NCBI GenBank assembly: GCA_002102555.1 | Contig: MCFL01000049.1 | Coordinates: 1 to 64,000, forward strand | From: Catenaria anguillulae PL171 | Taxonomy: Eukaryota; Blastocladiomycota; Blastocladiomycetes; Blastocladiales; Catenariaceae | DNA: 64,000 nucleotides | Reading direction: 5' to 3' | Shown: in pieces, positions 12,126 through 23,659 of the stretch | Numbering within the stretch: the first letter of the stretch is position 1 | Layout: every line of letters starts with the position of its first letter | The notes under the pieces: model-generated | Told to the model about the DNA's origin: nothing | Seen by the model: the letters and a program-made list of their open reading frames with translations, nothing else | The model's database searches: none | Position numbers and translations under genes: made by a program

Positions 12126-13312
12126 CTATGGCAACGCCAAAGACGCCAACTGAATCGATCCACCGGTCGCCTGGCACCTGGTTCCCGGCGCCACGGGCCG
12201 CTCAACCCACCGGCCATTGTCGCATTGGCGGAACGCGGCGCCATTGTTGATGCACTCGTATGCACCGACGGGGCACGCGCCCGCGGCATTGCGTGCCTTG
12301 CGACCGCTACGCGGCGGTTGCTGGGGCGGCTGTTGTTGCTGGGGCGGGGGCGTTGGGCGTGCAGGAGGTTGTTGCTGGGCAGGAGGCGAGGGGCGTGCCG
12401 GGGGTTGCTGGGGCGGGGCAGGTTGCTGGGGCGGGGCAGGTTGTGTGGGAGGTTGTTGAGGGGCAGGGGTAGGGCGCGCAGGAGGTTGTTGAGGAGGTTG
12501 CGGCGCAGGACCAACAGTCGAGCCACGCCCGCCGCCGCGGACCGTGATTTGGCGGCGTTGATCAAACAGAGCGCGGTTATCGGGAGCGTTGCCGCCGAAC
12601 TCGGGGAACGAGAATTGCGTAAAGCCGGGAAGGTGGGCAACAAGGAGTTCAGGACCGGTCAGCGATCCGGAACTGCCTGATCCGCCCGTGATTTCGATAT
12701 CTGCAAGAATTGGAAAGCGTGTTGGAGCTAAGTAACACGTCCATCGACTGCTGCTGAGGAGAAAAAACATGTAACGGCGTACCAGCGCAAGACATGTAGT
12801 ATTCGCGATTACCCACAGCGTTGATCTAGATGCAAACATGATGATAGGTTATCCAGTTCCGGAAATCCTCGCTCTGACATGATGGGGAAACGTACCCAAG
12901 TCCACGCAAATGTGGCCTTACCGGATGGTGCACTTGCCGGAATGGTGACAGTAGTCCGGAACGGGTTGGAACGGCGCATGCAGTCGCGAATGATTGTGTC
13001 GACGACCACAAACGTCTTGTCTCCGTCGTACGAAAGAGCAAATTGACAGTGACCGCCGTCGTGAGGCGCACCACCGTCCAGAGTCACGGGAATGGTGGAG
13101 CCAGCCGCGACCGTCAAGACAGGAGCTTGAGCAGGGAATCCTTTGCAGGGAAAGGCGCCAAGCGGCGAAGTGTACGAGAAATCGATTTGACCGCCTGGGC
13201 CGGGATTGCCCTTGGATTGGCGAGGAGGGGGCTGGCTCATCATCATGTGGGCACTGGTCGAAGTGGCAACCATGGCCACGGTCGCGAAAACGGCGAGGAG
13301 AGAGGAGTGCAT
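12126..13312 (-). CDS. Secreted AA11-like lytic polysaccharide monooxygenase, paralogue with Pro/Gln linker
   Basis: Paralogue of 10436-11651 with the same expected chitin-oxidising role. Three exons (13312-12896, 12825-12783, 12700-12126) give 344 residues. The signal peptide ends at Ala21, and mature HMMMSQPPPRQS begins with the copper histidine (His22). The second histidine is in GGAPHDGGHCQFALSYDGD, and the tyrosine in INAVGNREYYMSCA. A striking PPQQPP/ARPTP-type linker (bases 12300-12540) leads to a Cys module, CPVGAYEC ... FRQCDNGRWVE ... GTRC, close to CBM19. The second intron lies ten bases further downstream than in the paralogue, so only the first intron is shared in position. A TATA-like CATAAAAC lies near 13540 on the minus strand. 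Confidence 0.87.
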
Positions 13313-14259
13313 GTTTGGAAGTGGAAGAGTGTGTTCACGAGCGATCTAGCAGGGAAACGGGCCTGGTCTACAGGGTTCACTTGAAGGGGGAGTTGTGAGA
13401 GTGTGGGATCGTCCGGTCTACGGAAGGCTGACGAAGAGCGAGTATGGTAGCGAGAAATGGGATCCGCTCTGCGGTTGTTGAATGGAAAGGTGCAATGTGG
13501 ACGCAGCCGTGCGTGGGGAGCTGGGCCGGGGCAGCAGAGCGGTTTTATGTATGTTTTCGGTGGCCAAGGATGGGAGACTTTGGCCGGTCGACCTTGTCAT
13601 TCGTCCACTTCTGCTCCTTCCACCCCCTCGTCTTTCTTCGAACAACGGTTTCGCCAGCATCAGCCCACGCCACAGGATTTCATGAAGAACCCGTTCCTTT
13701 TTCATCGGGCCATCAGGGTTGGCGTCATCTCATGAAGACGTCGGAAAGGCTTGCTGAGGCTTGAGTGTATGCCATCGCGACGCGACGCAGAAGTAGTGAG
13801 GTGCGGACAATTTCTGGCTCTAACAGGCAGAAAAGGTGAAGGATCTGAGAGCAAATGTAGGAAATGAAATCATTGTTATTGGCCTTGAGTCGACGCAAGG
13901 ACCGATGATCGCGTGTAAACATAATGTGAGACAGTGAGACAAACTTGAACGCCTCCTGTTTCACTGATCCTTGCGGCTGCTATTCTTGTGCCCCCCAATC
14001 ATGTGAAAGGCATTCGCACGTGCAGTGCTCTTTCGACCGTGTTGATGCTCTCTCAGCTTGCAGCTGCTTAACAGCTGCAATGCTGCCGTGGTGGGCGACT
14101 CTGGAGTCGTTTTCTTCTCTCCTCATTCCGCCATGTAATAAACGCTTACCCATGAACTGTACCAAAGTCGCTCAAGACTGACATTGCTCTCCGCAAGTTA
14201 CCGGTCCTCCGTTTACCCCGATACCCCGGCCGCCCTTTTAGCCGCCGCCCCGAATCAAT
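13313..14259. other. Intergenic, divergent promoter region
   Basis: About 950 bases between the minus-strand AA11-like gene and the plus-strand seven-TM gene. Apart from a TATA-like element near 13540, nothing was recognised. Confidence 0.4.
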
Positions 14260-16576
14260 ATGATGGGACCTTGTATTCGAAGCAGTCGCCATGTTGGACT
14301 TGGAGCCTGCCACCGCCCGAGTCCCACTGTCCTGGCTTGGAAGATTTTGATCTGCTTGGCGTTGCTGACGTCCGCTCTGTCCGCATCGTCTTTGCTGGAT
14401 CCTTACACACCACAAACAACCCAGTCGATTGGTGGGCACGTCGCCTATTCAGCATCGATGACCGACGTCAAGGCTCGACATGAATCTGCGATCGGATGCT
14501 ACCATCTGAACCGCTGCAGTGGGCATGGATACTGCGACCCGGGGCGGAACATGTGCATTTGTGATGCACCACCGACAGGCCAGGAGATTTATGTGTCACC
14601 GTATGCACCCCGTCCGTCCTTGTCCCACCCGATCCACAGATGCAAGCTGATCCACAGTCCCGTCATGTCGCTCCAATGTCAACAGACCGTCCGTGGATTG
14701 CTCGAGGTGGGGGGACGATGCTTTCTCGGACTTTTCGCGAACTCTCATGCGAGCCATTGTCCCACCACCTTTTCTCGCCTTGACCCTTTACTCAATCTAC
14801 CAGCTTGTTTTCAAGTCGTTCAAACGGAATCCTCTGCATGCTCGCGTGTTTGATCTCGCTTGGCTGCTTGTCTCGTTCATTTGCGTGTGTACGTCGTCAC
14901 AAGAGGTGTCTCGCCCTGCGCGAATGAAACTCTGACTCACAGGTTCGAATATGCCCCATGTTTCCCAGTTCGAGCTGTTCATTTCCTCATTTTCCCTCTC
15001 AGCAGCATCCATCCGACAAGCCAGATAAGTGGCCAAGTCGTGTTTGCAGTGTTCTTTTCGCTATTCCTATCTTTGCTCTCGCTCGTCCTTCTATGCTGGA
15101 TCCGAGTACAAACACTGGCACACTACGCATGTTTCCCACCGCCCGCGCCCATTTCCATTACCGTGACACAAGATCAATCTTCGGTGCCTTCCTCTTCCCA
15201 AACCGTGCACACGCAAGCCGATTCTCGGTCATCGTCGCCAGCAAGGGATCACAACCGAGTGTATCGAGTGTACAGCGCCCTCTCGCTATGCTTCATTGTT
15301 GCCAACGTCGTCATGTATCTCGTTATCATCCTACTGTTTTCCCTTAACCTGGCCACGTCTCTGTTTGGCATCCTTTTCATGTTCATGTTTTTTCTCGTCA
15401 TCCTCGCCGTCGTGTCCATTTGCGGATACTTGATTTTGCACCGCGAGTACAGCAAGTTGCTGCACACCCAGATGTCACGCGCTGGCTCAACTTCGAGCCC
15501 CTGGCCCAAATCGCCCGCAGTTCCGAACGTGGCGAGTGAAGACATGCTTCATCTTGTCATGCGCCCCGAAATCATGTCCATGCGCGATAAATCGACCCGT
15601 TTAGCAGCATATGTCTTCATTGCCGCCTTCTCTTCAATTATTGGACGTTCACTGCTGCAGCAAGCCGATGCTCCCAGCGGCGTTTCCGGTGCGTTCTCTC
15701 TGTCCTAACCATACCTGTTGAAGTCGCCGAGTCCTCATTCCCATGACTGTGAACGGCATCATAGATCCCAATACATGGCTCTGGCTCCAGCTCATCGGTC
15801 GGGTGTTCGACTTTTTCACTCTCTTCACCATTGTCGCCTTCCTTTCCAAAGTTCCGTACTACTCTGAAACCGTCCTCCCACTTTCCCTTCGAAATCCGAC
15901 CGCCGCGGCCGCTGCGCAGAGAGCCCACCAAGGATTCCAGCACCCGATCCATTTGCCGCCTGCAACACTGGTCATCAAGTCGGTGGATCCATCTGGCAGT
16001 GGATCAAGTACACCTTCCAGTCGCAAATGGGCGACGAGTTCGCGCACACGAGGCGAAAGCAGTGGCATGGGTGGGGCTGATACCGTTGGCGAGGATGTGG
16101 CGAGCACCTTTGAGCGTAACTATTGGTTGGTTCACGGCAAGAGTATTGAAGCCGGGTCAAGCGCCGCTCAGTCATGGCCGAATGACTCGGGTGACGCCGA
16201 ACGCGATTCACCGGCTGACCCATCTCAGCGCTTACCAGACGTTCCATCCGCACCAGCATCCATTCTCGGTGGCGGCGCTGGTTCTTGCAACGAGTTGGCG
16301 CCGTCGCCTGGTGCGCTCGATCGCCAGCGCGCCGACCTGCTGGCGCGAGTGCTTGAGCTACAGCGGTCCACGAGGGTATTCGAGGAGCAACGTGCGGCTC
16401 CACATGGAGCCAGGCCAACGTCAGTCGTCATCTGTGGGGACGGGCTGTCGACGACGGAGCGGATTCTGCATCCACTTGCCCCTTCGAGGGTTCGTACGCC
16501 TGTCCCGATTCCAGTTGAAGAAGTGGATGTATGGTCAGCTGGTGGAGATCGTGAGCGTGGTCCAATTGGGTGGTGA
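14260..16576 (+). CDS. EGF-like, seven-transmembrane receptor-like protein
   Basis: Not a family I can name. My exon model is 14260-14600, 14686-14886, 15003-15688 and 15732-16576; the last two junctions are less certain, and the final intron would be only 43 nt. A signal peptide (ILICLALLTSALS) is followed by an EGF-like module with spacing C-x5-C-SGHG-x-C ... CIC ... DCSRW. Seven hydrophobic segments follow: IVPPPFLALTLYSIYQLVF, RVFDLAWLLVSFICV, VVFAVFFSLFLSLLSLVLL, YSALSLCFIVANVVMYLVII, LFGILFMFMFFLVILAVVSI, YVFIAAFSSIIGRSLL, and IGRVFDFFTLFTIVAFL. The Ser/Pro-rich tail of ~230 residues is presumably cytoplasmic. The layout resembles an adhesion-type receptor with an extracellular EGF domain. 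Receptor function is inference from topology only. Confidence 0.7.
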
Positions 16577-16886
16577 GCTGTGGATCAGTTGAGTGATGTT
16601 TCAAGGCAATTTGCGTGTATCCCGAGACTTCGAATCCTAATACGTACCCATTCTATTCTTCATGATTCAATCCCGCTGCAGACGACGTTTGCAACGTTTG
16701 CATGTTCCGCGAGAACCGCACACGCCTGCCAGGTGGCCAGCCCCGCCACGTCATGGCCAGGGCTAAGGAAAGGAAGGGAACCACCAGAATGGTGGACGGC
16801 AGCACGCTACTGTACAATAAACAAGGTTTTAGAGCCTGTCAGTTTATCCGGGGCCGGCCTTGGCATCGACATCCTGCTGGCCCATC
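16577..16886. other. Intergenic, no gene seen
   Basis: 310 bases between the seven-TM gene and the DUF4097-like gene. No motif was recognised. Confidence 0.4.
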
Positions 16887-18527
16887 ATGCCAGCGCATAA
16901 ATCGTCGACACCTACTCCTTCCACGACTACCCAAGCAGGACATGGTCCTTATGTATATACCAAAAACGTAACAAAGATGACGTCCTTCTTCCGGTCCATC
17001 GTCAATGCCTGCAGCAACGCAACCGGCAGCTTTGCCCCTGCGACCATCCCGGCCGTATCCTCGTCGTGGGCGGTTGATCCCGCCGATTACCGCGACGTTG
17101 ATGTTCAAGTCAAGGGAAACATGGCCACAGGGCGAATCAGCTTCGCCGGCCTCGACGATCCATTGGTTGCCGCTTCAAGCCAAGTTCCCGTCCACCTAGT
17201 CGTGCAAGTCGATATTCAAGTTTCGCACGAGAACCTGCGGCCGCTCGTCAAGGCCTGCACGCAACTCGATCAAGAGCGCCACACATGGAACCTCCTGGTT
17301 GAGACACCCGGGTGGTCAGAGCTGCCATTCGGAATGGTCAGCGCTGGGATCAATGTCGACGTCTTACTGACTTTCAAGTCTGGCCGCCCATCCCTCGACG
17401 AAAAGAAACAGTCCAAAGCTTCCGGGGAAAAGTCGGCCGAAGCGACCGCGGTCGGCGACTTCGTGCCATTCCGCAATGTCGCCGCGCATGTTACCAACCT
17501 GTCGCACGAGTTTGTTGAATCGACCTTGGCCCTGGCCGCTCAATCCGCCCATGCTCAGGGTCCGACGCCTGCTCAAGCCAACGCAGACGAACCGCCCAGT
17601 TACTTTGCGGCAGTGCGGGTGACTCGTCGGCAGCGGCACTTGCGGCCGTTCAATCGCTTCAGCTCTCCACGACAAACGGCCACATTCGCCTCGAACCCAG
17701 TCGCGCTTGGCGCGTGGGGAGCTCTGCAGCATTCAAGAGCACCAACGGGTCCATCGAAGTGCGGGTCCGTTGCGCATTGTTTCGTCGACGCATGACGCCC
17801 CGCCAAATCCATTTGCCGGCTCGTCCAGCTCGCTTGACGACATCCCGGTTGATGGCGGCGTTATTGTCAAGGCAACCAACGGGCGCGCCTCGATTCAAGT
17901 TCAAGGCTCTTCCTCCGTCATCGCCAGCTCCACCAACGGCCGCGTCACGCTCAACGCGGATTCGTGCGGATCGGTCGCAGGCAAGTCGACAAATGGCCGC
18001 GTCGATGTTTTCACCAAGGGTGCCACTCGATCGGTTGCGGCCAATTCCGTGAATGGCCGCATTGACGTGACTGCCGAATCGGTGAGCGAGTTGGTCGAGG
18101 TCAAGTGTGTCAACGGGTCCGTCGCGACGACTGTTTTGCCTGGCCCAAGCCCTCGCTCGCTCCTTGCCGAATCCACAAATGGATCCGTGGCCGTTGTTGC
18201 CGCTCAAGTGGTCCCATCAGCAAGGATCGAGGGCCGGTCAACCAACGGCAAGGCACAGGTGACTGCCACCATGTCGGAACAAGTCAATACTGCGACGTTG
18301 GAGGGATCTTCAAAGATGGGTGCCGTTCGGTGGAGGTCAACACCAACGGGTGGCCAAAGCGCAGCGAGCGCGCGAAATCCAATCCTGTTGGGGGATCGAG
18401 GGCCCAGTTGTCAGTGATCCGTGAGGGAACAGAAAATCAGCCCCCGCAGAGTGCGACCGTGGTTGGTGCATCAAACTTGTCTTCTGTGGAGGTCTCTTTG
18501 GGCGATGCGAGCCACATTCGAGCTTGA
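16887..18527 (+). CDS. DUF4097-like beta-repeat protein (frame interrupted three times)
   Basis: Repeats of the type STNGRV, KATNGRAS, STNGSVAV and SVNGRIDV recur every 20-25 residues from about 17680 to 18350. This resembles the putative-adhesin DUF4097 family, which predicts a beta-solenoid. The N-terminal ~230 residues are a folded, non-repeat region; no signal peptide is seen. The frame moves by -1 at three places: GGG at 17617-17619, GGG at 17763-17765 and AAA at 18312-18314. Adding one base to each run restores 548 codons (547 residues, no intron) with the repeats running through every junction. That makes assembly deletions likelier than decay. Substrate and location are unknown, and adhesion is only suggested by the family name. 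Confidence 0.7.
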
Positions 18528-18662
18528 TTGAACTTGTCTTTCGTCTTTGTTGTGTTGTGATAATCGTCAGTATATCAGGCGAGCGTGCTGTACCACATAC
18601 ATATTCAATGCAAGGGAATCTATGTTTTTGTATATCATTACGTTTCAGGTTGTACGATTTGG

Positions 18663-21592
18663 CTAAGCTTGTGAAAAAACGTCAATGTCGCTGCAACAAA
18701 TTACTTGCGCCCCCACCAAATTTGCCTCCCCGGCCGCCGAACCCGCCCCTGCCACCCCTTCCTCCACCCCCGCAAACTTCTTCTTCTCTTTAGGCTTGAT
18801 CCCCAACCTCTTCATCGTCACGGCTCTCTTGACCTCCCTCTTGGCCTTATTCTCCTCCTCCCTGGACGCCAATGACCCATCCTCACGCACAGGCTCGGCT
18901 GGCACCTCGCCCCGCTGCAGCATCTTGTGCACCTGCTGGAACTTTGCTCGGTGCCCGCCCTGCTTGCGCAGCTCGTGCTCCTTGCTCTTCTTGTCAACCG
19001 ACTTGACCTTCTTTTGCTTTCCGCGGTCGTAATCCGCATCGTACGCGTCGGGCCGCTTGCGCTTGGTTGCTTGCTTGATTTCTTGAGCAATTTGGCGTCC
19101 AAGTAGGCCTTGCCGTACTTTTGCTCGAGCGCGGTGCGGTCACTCGTGATGGTATCGGCCCAGGTGCCCGCGGCAGACTCATCGTCGAGTGTGGATTGCT
19201 GCTTTGCGTCAAAGGCAACAAGGGTTTTGGTTTTGCCCGAGGCGTTGGCGACGGATTGCGGGGCAAGGGAAAGCAGGTGGCGACCTCGGCAGATTGCTTG
19301 GCTTTGCGCTCGGCAATGGCGACGAGGGGGTGACATATGGCTCGGCGTCATTGTCATTGTCGCTGTTGTCACTCAGCGCAGGTGACGGAAGGGCGCCTCG
19401 TCCAGGGTGGGCGATGAGGTCGATGCGACGGGACGGAAGTTGAAGACCAAGTTGTTGATGACCTTGGAGGACGATGAGCAGGCTGCTTCTTGCCAATCAC
19501 CTTGGCTTGCACCTTGCGCAAAATCGGGTTGACCAGGTCGTCCAAGGTGCTCGATGACTTGTCGGCGTCCTTGTCGCCGCCTCTTTGCTGCTGCTGCTTT
19601 TTGAGCTTGCGCTGAGCCTTGCGTGACAATTTGACAGATCCATCAAACATATCGGCCAGTTTACGCGCTGAAGCGGGCACTGACGACGGCGCTGCCTCAG
19701 AATCGCTGTCAGCGTCACGCTCTGGCGAGGAAGAGGGCGGTGTCGGGTTTTGGGAGACCTCGGGCTCCTCGGGCATCTTGTTGTGAGCAGTCTTGACTTG
19801 GGCGTCCGCACTGGACTCCTTGACATCGGCGGCAACCGCGGCAGCAAGCAGTTGCTGCTTCTTCAACAGCTTCTTTTGCTTCTTGGTCAAGGGCACGGCA
19901 TCCACTTCGAAATCGGCCGACACTTCCACCGCCGTCGCCGAGGACTTGGCGGCGGCGGCCACTGCGGATGTTGGCGGAGCCAAATACCCGCGTTCCGTCA
20001 TCTCCAACCGATCCACCGTGTACATCAACACGTACGCGTTTGCCTGCAACACGGTCTGCACCGACACCTGCCTGACCGACTCGTCGTTCATTTCGAACCA
20101 CACACCATTCGCGGCCTTGATGTACGCATAATAATGGCCACCATGTGCACTGCCCTGGTGCACAATCACGGCCTGCAGACCATACGTGACGCGCTTGCCC
20201 GTAGCCTTTGCCCCAGCCAACCCATGTGACATGTATGGCGACAAATCCAGCTCGCCCGCAAATGCCACAGGCTTGTTAATCTTGACGCGTCCCCCACGTG
20301 GGCTGTACGCAAACCGTTTGAGCTGCAGCGTGAGCACGGCGGGGGCTTGGTGGAACGTGATGCGCTTGGAGGCATTGACGCGGCGCTTGCACCCGTCGCA
20401 CTTCCATTCGTTGCCCGTGCATAGCGTTTCAGGACTCGTGTACTTGTGAAGAGCCTTGTCGAGCGAGTCGACGCCGGCGGGGATTTCAAGCGGCGTCGAC
20501 AGGTCTAGGGTGAACGTTTTCGACGAGTAGGGGCATTTTGGGCATCGGACTTCGGATTGCGACCAGCCGCCCATGATTTGATGCAGAAGGGTCGTGTGGC
20601 GAGAGGCGTAGTCAAGGTTCAGGCTGTCAATGAGGAGCAGGGTAAGAAGAGGGCGAGACAGAGGCTGTCTGAAAGCGTGGGAAATGTGCGTACGATTTGT
20701 GCGGGGCTTGCAGGCTCGATTCCACCTTTTCGAGCAACTTGCACAAAAACTCGTGTGCGTCGGCTTGGTGGAAGGGTGAGAATTCGCGGCCGATTTCTGA
20801 AGCAAGAAGCGCCCGTGGTGAGGAGAGCAAATCGGAGATTGGCAACCAGGTCCAGGAGCAAAGTCAACGTACTGGACATGCGCTTCAAGATGGTCTTTGG
20901 CAGCAATGCCCTCACCCCAGAGTTCATGGACTTGAACAGATCCTGCAGTACACAAAAGTAGCACTCGCGCGAAGAGCCTGATGGAGCCCATGCTCCCGTC
21001 AGTACCGGCGCAATTGCCCACCTGATCGAACCGAGACACGAGAAAAGAGTGACGAACAAGCAGAGGAATGCGCTTGTGACCGAAACACATTTGCCAACGG
21101 CGGCAGCGACAAGACAGCCTGCAATGTCGAGTTACAGTAACACGAATTGCCGACGTTTTGTAGTCCAGCAGGGGCACGCGACGCGACGGTGTGCTTCAGT
21201 TGCACGTCGGATTTCGGGAACAAGACGGTGGCGGGCAGCGGCTGTCCATCTTCGGCGTTTGTGGGCGTCGGATTCGCGCCCGAGGTCGAGGTCGCGCGGC
21301 TGCTACCTCCGTTGGCAAGTTTGGCTGTACTCGCGTTTCTGCTGAGCGAGGGTGACGACCCAATGGGCGTGGATTCCTTGAAAAGGATGGGTTGTGCAAA
21401 TGGGCACTCCTTTGTGCGTTTGCCAGCGAGCAACTGAGAAACATTCGAGTTGTCTTTGGCCACCTTGGGAGCTGGCATGGGAATGGGTGCAGGGACCGTG
21501 ACACTGACAGCACCACCGCTCTTGTTCTTGCCCTTTGACTTTGATTTACTTCCCGGCGCCGGGATGGTCGCAAACGGCATTGCTGGAGCCAT
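18663..21592 (-). CDS. USP36/Ubp10-like ubiquitin carboxyl-terminal hydrolase (frame broken in the tail)
   Basis: Cysteine protease removing ubiquitin; the USP36/42 group acts in the nucleolus. Exons 21592-21058, 20977-20873, 20796-20694 and 20623-18663 join in frame. The Cys box is GLQNVGNSCYCNSTLQA (Cys151), then FSPFHQADAHEFLCKLLEKV, zinc-ribbon pairs CPKC and CDGC, and the His box GSAHGGHYYAYIKAANGVW. The Lys-rich basic tail (KKQKKLLKKQQ, RKAQRKLKKQQQQ, KQATKRKRPDAYDADYDRGK) fits nucleolar targeting. The tail has five -1 frame changes near 19485, 19392, 19328, 19268 and 19080, mostly short homopolymers. One added base at each gives exactly 903 codons. It diverges from BRX1, another nucleolar factor, so shared regulation is plausible. 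Confidence 0.88.
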
Positions 21593-22083
21593 CTTGCCCG
21601 TCGAATCGTATGGGGTCCAGGAATGGTTGCGGTAGGCAGGGATTCAGATTGAAGTTCGGATCGCGGCTCGAGAGGAGGATCAGAATGACTTGTGGGCAGA
21701 CTCGATCGCTCGGCGCGCGCTGAGGGTTACATTGACATGGGAATCGGCAATTGGCATTGAGCAATTGTGAGGTGCGGGCAGTTTCCGACTTCGCACAACT
21801 CAGCTTGCAGTATTGTGAGTGACACTGCGCTTGTTTGGCCCATCCAGACCACAGCCACGTGACTGAGCTCCATGAGTGTTCAAAGATTGTGTCGATAGCC
21901 CCGGGACACCAGTCACGTGACTTCAAATGAGCTTGGAATGCATTCTTGATTGCAGTCCTTCTGCATGTGGCCATCTATCGTTCAACTTTCATTGTCACAG
22001 CCGTGCCATTGTCCGGCTAGTTCATTCATGATTATCCATTGCATGCACGCACGCATACACTGCACGCCAACGAACAATTCGCC
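21593..22083. promoter_or_regulatory. Shared divergent promoter with two CACGTG boxes
   Basis: The 491 bases separate the start codons of the USP36-like gene and BRX1. Two CACGTG hexamers are present at 21856-21861 and 21914-21919, the second within the palindrome GTCACGTGAC. CACGTG is the core site of Cbf1/Pho4-type bHLH factors, and such sites occur in ribosome-related promoters of several fungi. Both flanking genes have nucleolar roles. Function is inferred from position and sequence only. Confidence 0.5.
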
Positions 22084-23387
22084 ATGCCCCGCCGCTCGTC
22101 CGACCCGGTCCCAAAACCCGCCAAAGCCCAAAAGGTGGAGGAGGAGCAACCCGTCTCGGATGTCTCCATGTCTGACGAGGACGACTCGGAACTCGATTCC
22201 GACCTCGAAGAGTTTATCGGCTCGGACGCACCCGTGACCGGCTCTGGCTCCAAGGCGCTGCTCATGCGCGCTGCCCTCTCAAGCATGCAACAAGACGGGT
22301 CTGAGGAGGACGAAGACGAGGTGGAAGCAGCGAGTGATGCCGAGGATGAGGACGCCATGGATGTGGACGGTGAGGGCGAGGAGGCTGCATCGGACGAAGA
22401 GGACATGGACGAGGAGGAGAGTGAGGATACCCGGACATGGACCCAACGCGTCAAGCAGCGTGTGCTTGTGTGCTCGTCTCGCGGTGTGACCCATCGGTCC
22501 GTTGCACAACAGTTTTCAAATGCCAGACCTCCCTTTTCGTGTCTAACATTCTGAACTTGCGTTATCCGCAGCCAACGTCATCTCATGTCGGATTTGCTTT
22601 GCCTGCTCCCACACTCCAAGAAGGAGAACAAGCTCGATCAGAAGAAGCATCTCGGTGCCCTCAACGAAATTGCTGAGCTCACGTCGTGCAACAAGGTGCT
22701 TTACCTCGAATCCCGCCGCGGTACCGATTTGTACATGTGGATGTCGCACGCGCCCAACGGGCCCTCCATCAAGTTTGAGGTTCTTAACGGTACAGCAATG
22801 GTTCATCAGCGCGTTTTCCAAACGTGAGCTGACTCTTGACGGTTGCATCATTTTTAGTGCACACCATGGACGAGCTCAACATGACGGGCAACCACCTCAA
22901 GGGCTCGCGTGCCATCCTCAGTTTCGACTCGTCGTTTGATTCGTCCCCCCATACACAGCTCATCAAGGAACTCTTGACGCAAACCTTCAACGTGCCAAAG
23001 GCGCACCGCCGCTCCAAACCCTTCTTTGACCACGTGCTCATGTTTGCTTGGGTCGACAACAAGGTCTGGGTGCGCAACTTCCAAATCACGGAAACGGCGC
23101 CAACGGGCACCGTGTTCAAGCCCAACTCAAACGCCAACGAGGTGGCCCTCAACGAAGTGGGCCCGCGGTTTGTGTTGAACCCCATCAAGCTGTTCCAGGG
23201 GTCGTTTGGTGGCATCGGGTTGTGGGAAAACCCCGATTACATGACGCCGGCAGCGGTGAGGCGGGCAGAGAAGCAGGAGTTGCAGGGCAAGTACGCGAGC
23301 AAGGACCAGCAGAAGGTCAAGCAGGTAGAAAAGGCGAAGAAGAATGTCTTGCCAGAGGACCCGTTGGCCAATGTGTTCAAGGAGTGA
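22084..23387 (+). CDS. BRX1: Ribosome biogenesis protein Brx1 (Brix domain)
   Basis: Nucleolar assembly factor of the 60S subunit that binds pre-rRNA through its Brix domain. Three exons (22084-22496, 22572-22789, 22858-23387) encode 386 residues with perfect phase. The first ~115 residues are strongly acidic (Asp/Glu/Ser). The Brix fold then runs from VLVCSSRGVTHRQRHLMSDL through LPHSKKENKLD and LNEIAELTSCNKVLYLESRR to HTMDELNMTGNHLKGSR and GGIGLWENPDY, all close to the yeast protein. A Lys-rich C-terminal tail follows. The start is the first ATG giving MPRRSSDPVP; an in-frame ATG 15 codons upstream is less likely. It shares a promoter with the divergent deubiquitinase gene. Confidence 0.95.
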
Positions 23388-23659
23388 TGATTGCTGCCGG
23401 ATAAAGTATCTTTTGTTAGGCTTTTTGGATTTTCGGCATTTGTGCGACTTGTATTAAATGGAATACATTTCTCTCGTCAACTGACTTTTCTTTACCCATG
23501 GTGTCGACCCCCGTCCGCACATAAGGACAACAGCATTGCTCACGGTGCTGTCGGCTCATGACGTGAACATCACAGAAGGACAACCTCTTTCCTTGCCAAT
23601 GGATTCGTCATTGACCTTATGCAATCAGCTCCCATTCGCCTCAAAAATCAGCCAATTTC

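Noticed and set aside
12217-12680. Gly/Arg-rich plus-strand open frames opposite the second AA11-like gene
   Set aside because: They are the reverse reading of the Pro/Gln-rich linker of the LPMO gene. The repetitive composition explains the lack of stops.
14601-14657. Alternative acceptor sites at 14639 and 14657 for the first intron of the seven-TM gene
   Set aside because: Neither gives the right phase with the GTATGC donor, and one leads to an in-frame stop. The acceptor at 14685 restores the EGF spacing CIC ... DCS.
17600-18320. Very short introns as the cause of frame changes in the DUF4097-like gene
   Set aside because: No GT...AG pair of plausible length fits. Repeats align without gaps if one base is added in each GGG or AAA run.
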